A DNA stretch of 64,000 bases from Saprolegnia diclina VS20 (Eukaryota; Oomycota; Saprolegniomycetes; Saprolegniales; Saprolegniaceae), in contig NW_008246093.1 in the NCBI RefSeq assembly GCF_000281045.1, forward strand, positions 427,839-491,838, given 5' to 3'. The notes under the pieces are model-generated. The model was not told the DNA's origin and did no database searches. It was given only the letters and a program-made list of their open reading frames with translations. The translations under genes and the position numbers were made by a program. Positions 55,662 through 64,000 of the stretch are shown piece after piece (position 1 is the stretch's first letter; every line of letters begins with the position of its first letter).

Positions 55662-55732
55662 GGTCCCATGGTGTAAACGGCAGCACTCCGGCCCTAAGGC
55701 CCGGCAATCCGGGATCGAAGCCCGGTGGGACC
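55662..55732 (+). tRNA. tRNA-Gln-like element, unit 2
   Basis: Differs from unit 1 at about 5 of 71 bases. Acceptor GGTCCCA/TGGGACC, A-box TGGTGTAAACGG, B-box-like GGGATCGAAGCC, followed by six T residues at 55736-55741. The anticodon loop (CCTAAGG) gives TAA with C at position 33, which no normal tRNA-Gln has, and GGCC/GGCC can pair across it. The loop is the most changed part, suggesting loss of decoding function. Confidence 0.5.
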
Positions 55733-56209
55733 TCCTTTTTTATAGATTAATTCACAACACTAAAGTGTTATTTCTGCATCGCAACAGAAAATATTATATA
55801 TATGAACGTGTTCCGCGTTATCTTCATTATGACACAAAGACTTCGCATACGTAGCGCTACGCCTGAATGCGTGGGAGTTAGCACTTGGTCGTTGGGAGTG
55901 AGCTGCGTACGGAGAGATCCATCCCGTGGTGGACCCCACTCGCCGAGTCATAGCTCGCGCGAGGTCGTACGCAGGCTCCTGTACTCGGACCACCCGACAG
56001 ACGAGTATGTCGTCACCCATATCCAGCCAAAATCAACAGACAATATTACGAGAAAATTACCATCGCCGGGGCTTCGATCCCGGCTGCTTCCTCGCAACGC
56101 TCGTGCGTTACGGTTGACACTACAAGGTCGCAGTCGCTCCATCTCAATTGCATCTCAACTGCATCCCACACAGCAAAACGGGACTGCTATCTTAGCCCTA
56201 GCCCTAGGG

Positions 56210-59200
56210 TTAGGCCATGGTCACGAGGAGGCCGTCTTGTGCGTAATGCATGTGCATGGGGAACGCGCCCACGTTGGCCGTGAGCGTTCCGTTGACGCGC
56301 ATGAGCAGCCCTGTCGTCATCGTCTTGAAGAGCACCGAGATGAGCGCCGGGTTGAGCAGCGACGCGACCTCGGCGTGCAAGCACGAGCCTTCGACCGCAC
56401 CGGGGCACTACGTATGTTCCGTCACACTCTGTACAGACGACAACATCTAGACGTACCAGAGGGATCTTGGACGAGGCGCCGCAGTTGGCCCCTTGGCAGC
56501 ACGAGAGGCAGCCCGCCGTGTTCTTTGGCGGGATCACCATCGCCGCCATGTCCTTCGGGTGAAAGCGCGCGAGGAGCTGCTCGTAATACTCGTCGCAGAC
56601 AAGGACGCCCGCTACAAGCGACTCGCATCTCGGCTCTCAGAGCCAAATAAGACGTACCCGAATCTTTGCGCTGGGTCTTGCACGGATACAGCTCGAGGTC
56701 AACCGCCGTCACGTCGATCGTGTGGCCAAACGGGTTGCGCAAGACGAGTGCAGTCGCCACCGTGAGCAGGTGCAAGATCGACGGCGGGTACATGAACGAG
56801 CTAGCGACCAACGTCGGCGTCTCGGGAAACAGCATCGGCAGTGGCGGCACGGCCGTGTCGAGCGACAGCTGCGACAGCGCCGGCTGCAGCAGTGTCTTGT
56901 TGGAGCTCGCCGGGGTTCCATGAATATGAATCTACACATCTATCTATCAACTTGATACAAAAACCCACGATCAACCGTTTGCGGACGGCCGTGGGTGTAG
57001 TAGCCCGACACAAAATTCGACAAGAAGGCATCTGCGAGCGCCGCCGAACTCGGCGCAAGGAGAAACGACCCAGTCACAAGGCTCGATGCATTGCAACACG
57101 CAAGCGACACGTTGTGCAAGCGCGCCGACCCAAGACGCCCCTCTCCGTCGATGAAGACGTCCACGAGTATATCGCCGAGGGTCGCCGCCATCTGCGACGG
57201 GTTGCGCATGGCAATTGTCATCGACAAGTAGAGCTCCGACGCCGTACCTACGCCCCATAATCGTCCATATCGCTTCAAGCAGTACAAGGACCCTACCCCG
57301 CGTGATATCGACATTTTGGATCTCCACCGGACTGCCTGCAAGGCCGCCCATGCCTTGCAGCGCCATGGCGCCATTCAGTGGAATCCCCGAGAGCTCAAGC
57401 GTGCCCATGGGCGTCACGGCCCGCGGCGACGCACCGTCTCCTTCCGCCGACCCACTGGCAATCGAAAGCGACACGACGTCGGTTGCAAAGACGGTCGCAG
57501 AGATGAACGCCGCCATATGAGCTCTACCATCGCCATTCGAACGTCAGATGCACAGCGTGCGCAACGTACCGAGACGTGGCGGGAATGCGCAGCGCCACTG
57601 CATGCGGCATCGCAATCTCGAGATGCCCCGCGCCCGGCACCAGCTCCGTGTACGTGACAGCTTGACGAGGCAGCTGCATATGACCGACGCTTGTATTCTC
57701 AAAGACGAGGTCGGCGATCAGCGAGAGGTGGGTAATGTTGACGGGGAGTCGAAGCGCGTCGGGCATGGCGATGAGCGCCAACAGCGTCGCTTGCAGATGC
57801 ATCTCGCCGTCGTCCGTGAACGCCACGTGCATGCGCGGACTCGCGAGGCTCTTGACAAGAGCAAACGATTTGTCAACGCCTGGAAACGTCGTCGGCAACG
57901 TAAACGACGTCAGTGCTTGCTGCAGCCTACGATCCCAAGGACGTAATTGGACGATACGCGCTGCTTCTGTACCAAGGAACGTTCTGGGCGACGTGCGTGA
58001 GCTCGATCGCGAGCGACGATGGCTTGTATGCCAAGTAGTTGGAGAAGAAGGCGTTCATGGCCCGACTCACGCCGCCGTGCGCGTCCAAGTCCGGTTTCAG
58101 ATGACCGGCGAGCGCGATCGCATTGGCCCCGGGCGCCATCGCAATCACGCCCGAGACCGCCCCAAACGCTTCGTCACCCGCGCGCAACGTCATCTCGACC
58201 TCGCCCACCGGCATGTCGACGACCGACGGATTCCAAATCTAGCATCCGCACCATCAGACGTCGATCCTAAGTACCTTGGAGCGTACCACACTCGTGGCCG
58301 AGAACACTTCGCCTTCCGGGGCGAGCACGCCCGGCATCGAAAAGTTGAACACCGACACATTCGAAAGACCGTCCATTCCCTGCAGTGGCGTACTGAGCAC
58401 GAGCGGGATATCGGCCAAGTGGAGCGTGCCTAGCCATAGCCAAGTCGTCCACGCTGTCCATATCGAAGGCGAGGTCGCACCGAGGGCCCCCGTGGCGTGG
58501 ACTGCAAAGCGTCCAGCGAGTGCCAGCGTGACCTACGATCGTTCCGTCAGCAATCCTCCAAGACACAAAGCACTAGGAGCACGTACGTTTCGCGCACGAA
58601 GCATGCGCTGTACGAACGCGCCAAACGACTCGCCATCGCGGGTCAATACGAGGTCGGCCGCGAGGTCGAGATGCAGCTTGGTTTGGGCCACCAACACGTC
58701 ATGAACGACAACCGACGTACTGGTCAAAGCACCGAGCACCGCACCCTATCCCGTACATCATTTTGATGGCTTCATGACAACGATGTTCATACCATCGCCA
58801 CATCGGCGAGCTGCAGCGCCATCGTCATATTAGATAGCACCAAGGGCGAGTGCGGGCCGAGCGGGCTGTTGGCCGTCACCACGACACGGGTTTGTAGTCG
58901 CACCGTGCGCGCTACACTTGGTCATGAGCTCCTCTCTGGCATCGTGCATGGTGCATACGTCCCGTCGGCACGACTTGCATGTAATCGAACGCGAGGTCTG
59001 AGATAAGCGGCATGGGGTTAGGTGGCAGCTACATAACAACGCAAGTCGCATCGGGCAGTGTCAATAATGACGTGTACCGCGGAGAGGAGCGAGAGGTTGG
59101 TCAGCGCTGCATTGTACAGCGGGACGGACGTGGCGTGGGGCGAACAAGCCGTGACGCCCACGGACGCGGCGCGGTCACTGAGGTATCTGCGGTCGTCTGT

Positions 59201-60323
59201 CAGCCATTGAAACTGCAACCGAAGCACTCACGTCGATATCATGGCACTGGTCACGAGCGAGTCGGTCGAGACGATCGAGCCCGTGAGCGCAAGGTGGTTG
59301 TAGCCGGTGGGCCCAAGGTGTCGGCAGGCGCTGTCCGATGCGTCCGTCATCGTCACCTACAGACGTATTGACGTCATACGCGTCACTAGAGAGAGAGAGA
59401 CGTTGAGGCTGGCGTCGCCCGAGATGCGCCCAATGTTGGCCGTGACGTTGCCCGGCGTCGTGTATGCAACGTCCAAACAGAGCGTGCCCACGGGTGTCAG
59501 TGCAGTCGCCGACGGGTTCAAGAGGCACGTCTCGATGTGTGCCATCACGCTCGTCTTCGTCGACGCCGTCAAGTCCATCTACACAGCGTGACGACGCAAT
59601 GAGATGCTACGGGCATGCACCTGCGTGATTGCAAGCGTCGAGAGGCCGTGCATCCCGGTGAGAATCATGGCTTTTTCAAGCGACAAGCCCGCGATCGGCA
59701 CCGAGAAGAGCCCAAGGTGCACCGAGAGGTCCACCGTGCCCGAGAGCATCCACGCGGTCGTGTTGGACTGCACCATCGCGGCAGCAAAGCGGCCCCAGAC
59801 GGCCATGTCAGTCACCTACACGCCGATGAGACACCTCGAGAAGGTGCGTCGTCGTACGTTGAGCGTTGCATTCGCGATCGTGTGCAGCGACGTGCCATGC
59901 GAGATGTCCATCGATGGCGTCATGAACGAGCCAAAGATGCTGCCGTTAAAGTGCAGATAGAGAGTTGCCGCGGCCATTGTCGCTCCAAAGGGACTGCCCG
60001 ACGCCACCTACACGCACCATCGTGCATCACCGTCCAAAACAAGCCTCGCATACCTCGAGCTGCGTCGTGAGCTGCGCGCTGTGGGCGGCAGGCGACGCCA
60101 GCTGCATGCGGCGGATGGTCATGCCCGTCGTCGCGAGTGCATGCTGCGCGATCGGGCGGAGGCAGACAGCCACGCCAACAAGGAGCGCTGCCAGCAGCCC
60201 GAGGCCCACGACCAACTTGCGCCGGAGCGTCCATCGCTTCGACTGCACAGGCTCGTCGTGCTCGAGAAAGCCCGTCGCGTCCTCCAGTAGCCGCGTATCT
60301 TCCTCGTCGTCGGCTTGCCTCAT
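56210..60323 (-). CDS. Single-pass membrane protein with repeated LEA2/DUF3712-like domains
   Basis: Many-exon gene from the ATG at 60323 (MRQADDEEDTRLLED) to the stop at 56210-56212 (after DGLLVTMA). A short acidic cytosolic tail is followed by basic residues and a transmembrane helix (KLVVGLGLLAALLVGVAVCL). Outside lie several related domains of about 150-200 residues, each with a beta pattern such as ATLYLHFNGSIFGSFMTPS, ATLNV, WMLSGTVDLSVHLGLFSVPI, MHGLSTLAITQV and TCLLNPSATALTPVGTLCL. The NPS-x-G-x-L/V pattern recalls the LEA-2/DUF3712 fold of vacuolar and lipid-handling proteins. Introns are 40-50 nt. The orientation puts the repeats in the lumen or outside. Exact exon joins between 57.9 and 59.1 kb are uncertain, and the family call is inferred. 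Confidence 0.6.
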
Positions 60324-61195
60324 CTTGTCAACTGCTCGAGAACACGCAAATAGTACAAATAGTGAAATAGTGTACGAAAACAATACCAACACTATATCGC
60401 GTTCCACAGTATATAAATATAGGGGTAGGGTGGTGCACCAAAATCGGTTTATTGACAACACGAATAAACACGTCACAAAAACTAGCGACACAACGCGTGT
60501 TGAAGGGAACAAAAATGGCTTTCCAGTAGGAAAAATCCTCATTTGTGTCGATAGAAATCCCAAAGTTTCCTATTTTTGCCGACTGAGACTGATCGTGACG
60601 CGCCCCACGGCAAAGGCCAAGGTCGAGCAACGCGCCGCCAGCCACGCAACGGCCCTTCCCTCGAAAGATGCAGCGGCCGATGCAGGTACGTGTACCCCCC
60701 AACCTCTCGCTTCCATGTCGTATCCCTTAGGTACTAGTGCCGCCCTCTGAGAACGCGGTGAACACGAATGACGCGTTGTGCACGGGTTGAATCGACTCGA
60801 ATGAGACAGTCCCTTCTTTTCAATCTAGCAAGCTAAGAAACTAGGTCGTACTAGCAACTAGCAAAGATGTTAGTTGGTTCTGGTACCATTTGAACAGAAG
60901 ACGTACTGCATGCTATGAGCCATCGAGTTGCCCACCGGCAAGAATGTTCGACTCCAGTGCTCGTCGAACGGCTATGGACGCGTTGGAACACGTTGCCGTT
61001 CCGTGATGCCCACGAAACTGCAAGTGCAAAGTCTGATCTCTCCAAAGACAGCTGTCGACGAGGTTGTCTTGCGCCACCAACGGTATAGTTCAACAGGGAT
61101 GCCGTAGCATGACGACCAACGCAGCACGATCGCGTCATGACTCTATCTTATCAACACAGCCAGATCGTCTCTTCTATAGCTTCTATCAATATGGT
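60324..61195. other. Intergenic region, about 870 bp
   Basis: No supported gene. It contains the 5' flank of the membrane-protein gene and the 3' flank of the PPR-like gene. The frame open upstream of 60323 encodes hydrophobic stretches, but its codons are AT-rich and unlike coding sequence here. Confidence 0.4.
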
Positions 61196-63239
61196 CTACG
61201 AGTTGTCGGTGGCCCACACGAGCCGGTCGAGGAGGACCTTTTCCAGTACAATCCCATGCGCATCGGCTTCTTCGACGCACGTCCACGCCACGTCAATGTT
61301 GTCGCAGTCCAAGCACGCGTGGATCGCCGCCTAGCACAGCACCAACGTGAGGTCGCACGCTACGAGTACGCGCTTACGTGATAGACGATCGCATTGTCTT
61401 CGACGAGGCCGAGGCCGACCCAATCGAGAAACGCGCGCACAAACACCGTCGGGTCCTGGCGCTCTTTGCGGTGGGTTACAAAACACACCTACCCCCAATG
61501 AGTTCCCCTACCCGCATATGGCTAGAAACACGCACCGTAAACACGTCGGCCGGCAACGCCACTTCATGCAGCGCGCCGTACTCGAGCAGGCGGTTCAAGC
61601 TTAGCATGTCGTGCGCGCGCGTCACGTCGAGCGCAAAGTGCCGGAGCAATGACGCCGGCACGACCATATCGGACGCCTCGAATATCTCAAACACCGCCAT
61701 GGCCTTGCTACCGTCGTGCTCGAGAAAGTACGCACGGATGGCCTCCCGCTGCGACGACGACGATGCCCGCAAAAGCGCTTCCAGTGCCTGCGCATGGCGC
61801 GGGTTGTCCATGTGCCTGGACTCGGTGTGTTCAAAGAGGTCTGTCGCGAGCGCAAAGTCCCCGGCGGCCAGCGACGCCACGAGGAGCGTCGGCGGAAGCT
61901 CCTTGAAGAGGCGTTTGTGCGTCGATGCAAGCGTGAGCGCCGACGTCATCGAGGTGCCGGCCCGCTGGCACGCCACGAGGTAGATGTCGAGCATGTCACC
62001 AAACGTCCTCGCCTCGGCGGTGGCCGCCAATTCGAGAAGCGCCAGCGCCCTGGCTTCGTCTGCGCCGAGTAGAACCATGAGCTTGGGACCAAAGAGCTGT
62101 GCAAACTCCGCCCGCAGCGACGGCGTTGGGAGCGAGAGCGCCCACTCGGCAATGCCGTCGGCGGAAATGGCGTGCGGCGGGCGGAGGCAAAAGGCGGCGA
62201 CGGCCGGCGTCACCAGCGACTCGCCCGCCGACAAGAGAAAGACCACCTTGGCGCTCGTCGGTGTCAAGAGCTGCTGGAAGCGCACCACGAGCGCCCAGTC
62301 GCAAAGAAGTAGGCTACTACGCAAGCCCGAAATGATGACGTTGGGCGGCGTGTGCGTGAGCTTGTTGTGAGCGAGGGCTTCGAGGAGCAGCGGCAAGAGA
62401 CGCGCGTGGTGGCGGCGGTGGCCTTCGTTGTACAGCCACGTCGTAAAGACGTCGGGCGAGAGGCGCCAGTCGGACCGACGCAGCACGCACCGAACAAGAT
62501 CGTGGAGAAGCTTGAACTGATCCTTCTCGCTGCTCTCAATTAGATCGAGCGCCACCATCGAGAGCGCGCTGGGCGCCGGCGACCCGCAGAACGGAAACTG
62601 CTTGATCATGACGTGCGCAATCGACGGCGCAAGCGCCTTCTTCCGATAGACAAAGTACGACACGAAGTGCTTCCACGTCTTGGGCAGCGAGAGCGTCCCG
62701 GGCAGCGCCGGCGCAAACTCGGTCAGCGCGTGCATGTGAACGAGCACATTAGCCATACCCGGCCGAATCTCACCGTCGTAGCACCCGTGCGTGTACAAGC
62801 GCAAGGCCTCGTCGTACGCCTTCATGTGCATGCACTGGGCCAAGAGCCCGGGCGCGCTGCAGTGCTGCTGCGTCGCAAGCGACACGAGCACGCGCAGGAG
62901 CCGCCGGCGATCGTCGAGCGTCGTCGCTGTCGTGGGCACAGCGTCCAGCACCGCCTTGGTGAGCGCGTCGGGCATATCGACGCGACACGTCAAGGCCGTC
63001 GCGAGCGCAGCATGCAGCGGCTCGGCGCTGTTCAACGACGCCGAAATGGCCGTGAGCACATCCGCCTTGGGCAGCGCCGTCATAGCTGGCAGCGCTGGCA
63101 GCGACGTCGGCGCAGGCTGCGCAGCGTCATCACCCTTGGACCAGCGCCGCTGCAGTGCGTCATAGAGCGACGATTGCGGCGCGAGCGTCGCGAGGCCGCG
63201 GCGCGCAGGCGTGGCGTCCACCGCCAGGCGTCGAAGCAT
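61196..63239 (-). CDS. Mitochondrial PPR-like helical-repeat protein
   Basis: Start at 63239 (MLRRLAVDATPARRGLATL), a basic, Ser/Ala-rich leader typical of mitochondrial import. The body is helix pairs of about 35 residues (AYDEALRLYTHGCYDGEIRPG, ACQRAGTSMTSALTLAST, AGDFALATDLFEHTES) and ends with a tail restored by two introns (47 nt each): HRKERQDPTVFVRAFL, then DVAWTCVEEADAHGIVLEKV and stop at 61196. PPR proteins bind organelle RNA. The repeats here are degenerate, so a related RAP/OPR-like helical protein is possible. An ATCCGGAT box lies at 63256-63263, 17 nt upstream of the start. Confidence 0.7.
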
Positions 63240-63672
63240 TTTTATGCAATGGCGCATCCGGATACGCATGCGCCTATTTGTGGCATGTGCCAAATTGAAG
63301 TTGTGCGACATCTGCGCGCCCACACTCCATTCTCCCGCGACGAGTCCCACAACCACAAGCCGTGAACAACAACCGAGCCAGAATCTACATAGCCTATACT
63401 CACATAGCATTTATAATCTTGTTATGACATAGCTTCAATAGCGATGCACGACTCGTCTTTTGTCTGCCAAAAGACGTATATGCGAAGACTTCGTACGGTA
63501 TGCTATGTACTGCGATCGCGACGCTAATAAATTAGTGGCCCGTACAATAGCAAACGCTCGTGTGGGCACAGACTTTGTCAAGCAGCGTATTGACCAAGAC
63601 CATAAATGTACTAGACAAGTGTATCGTGGCGCTAATTATATCTTCAACGCGGGAAAACACGAAGTGCGCGGC
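63240..63672. other. Divergent promoter region
   Basis: 433 bp between the PPR-like gene and the plus-strand gene at the window end. It contains the ATCCGGAT box at 63256-63263. No coding sequence is supported. Confidence 0.4.
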
Positions 63673-64000
63673 ATGGGCGCGTGCCTCAGTCGCGTCACCC
63701 TCGTGGGCCCGCAGTATTCGACGACCGATGGCATGCAAGCGCTCTTCCACTCGCTTGGGTTCACTGTGCACGACACCAACCGTCTTTACAACGCCTTTCT
63801 GCGGGCAGACGCAGGTGTCGTTCGCTGATGGCGTCACCTTTTCCAACGACGCTGTAGACAACACGGGCGGGCTTTCGTTCGTCGAGTTTCTCACTTGCTT
63901 TGGTACGTTGCCAACCCACTTGACCAGTAAAAGGACGATTAATGCACAGATCTCGACAATACCGAGTTTACGAAAAAGACATTTACGGTGCGTGCTCGTG
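63673..64000 (+). CDS. N-myristoylated EF-hand-like protein, 5' part
   Basis: Starts at 63673 with MGACLSRVTLV, a myristoylation and palmitoylation motif. After FHSLGFT a 43-nt intron removes a stop-prone stretch and restores TQVSFADGVTFSNDAVDNTGG, then FVEFLTCF; a 47-nt intron leads to DLDNTEFTKKTFT, which runs off the window. The FxExFLxCFDLD pattern suggests an EF-hand or calcineurin-B-like fold. About 75 residues are visible, so the family is uncertain. Confidence 0.55.

Larger units (their letters stand above)
54997..56209. repeat. Repeat-rich region with tRNA-like elements
   Basis: Holds a pair of near-identical 71-nt tRNA-like units in opposite orientation (55305-55375 minus, 55662-55732 plus), a second copy of the dispersed repeat also at 35885-35990 (about 55853-55955), and a degenerate tRNA-like stretch at about 56067-56140 on the minus strand. 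No protein gene is supported. A TTAGGG-like run sits at 56195-56215. Confidence 0.5.

Noticed and set aside
56067-56140. Third tRNA-like sequence (minus strand)
   Set aside because: A T-arm and possible anticodon arm are seen, but the acceptor stem does not pair, so it was not called as a tRNA gene.
56195-56215. Telomere-like TTAGGG run
   Set aside because: Only two or three irregular units; part of it forms the stop region of a gene.

Overview
This is nuclear DNA of a compact eukaryotic genome. Genes lie 50-500 bp apart on both strands, most introns are 33-67 nt with GTACG-type donors and TAG/CAG acceptors, and coding sequence is rich in codons ending in G or C. Ankyrin proteins carrying the NGHLEVV / NRTEGCT signature, ISHAW-domain TPR proteins and the overall compactness suggest a Saprolegniales oomycete (Saprolegnia/Achlya type). 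That assignment is an inference from protein character; no rRNA or marker gene is present to confirm it.

Layout. 0-7.8 kb: selenoprotein T with an in-frame UGA and a 3' SECIS hairpin, a single-domain PARP-type zinc-finger protein, a MYST histone acetyltransferase, a large helical protein of unknown function, a degenerate EF-hand protein and an LRR protein. 8-12.8 kb: a SPO22/ZIP4-like meiotic TPR protein divergent from a mitochondrial 5'-3' exonuclease. 13-21 kb: a DUF2828/vWA protein, two tandem ankyrin paralogues and a RING protein. 21-34 kb: an LRR protein with a zinc ribbon, a ~2,500-residue USP9X-class deubiquitinase with unusual extra modules, and a second RING protein. 34-45 kb: a BTB-SPRY protein, a stand-alone PurM that looks Bacteroidetes-derived, a secreted papain-type protease and an ABCC transporter. 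46-55 kb: a TIR-like/TPR/zinc-ribbon protein, a broken and partly inverted third ankyrin copy, a myristoylated pseudokinase, and two tandem 2OG-Fe(II) oxygenases, one frameshifted. 55-56 kb: repeat-rich, with tRNA-like elements. 56-64 kb: a membrane-anchored repeat protein, a mitochondrial PPR-like protein and the start of a probable EF-hand protein cut by the window end.

The genes do not form one pathway. Housekeeping functions (histone acetylation, ubiquitin removal, purine synthesis, mitochondrial nucleic acid metabolism, meiosis) alternate with lineage-expanded families (ankyrin, TPR, kinase-like, oxygenase). The most notable signals are the selenocysteine gene with its SECIS, the TIR-like domain fused to TPR, the pseudokinase lacking all three catalytic residues, the probably transferred purM, the ankyrin copy split by an inversion, and a palindromic ATCCGGAT box recurring just upstream of start codons. 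Intergenic stretches over 300 bp are listed as separate entries. I saw no CRISPR array, rRNA, complete retroelement or virus-like element.
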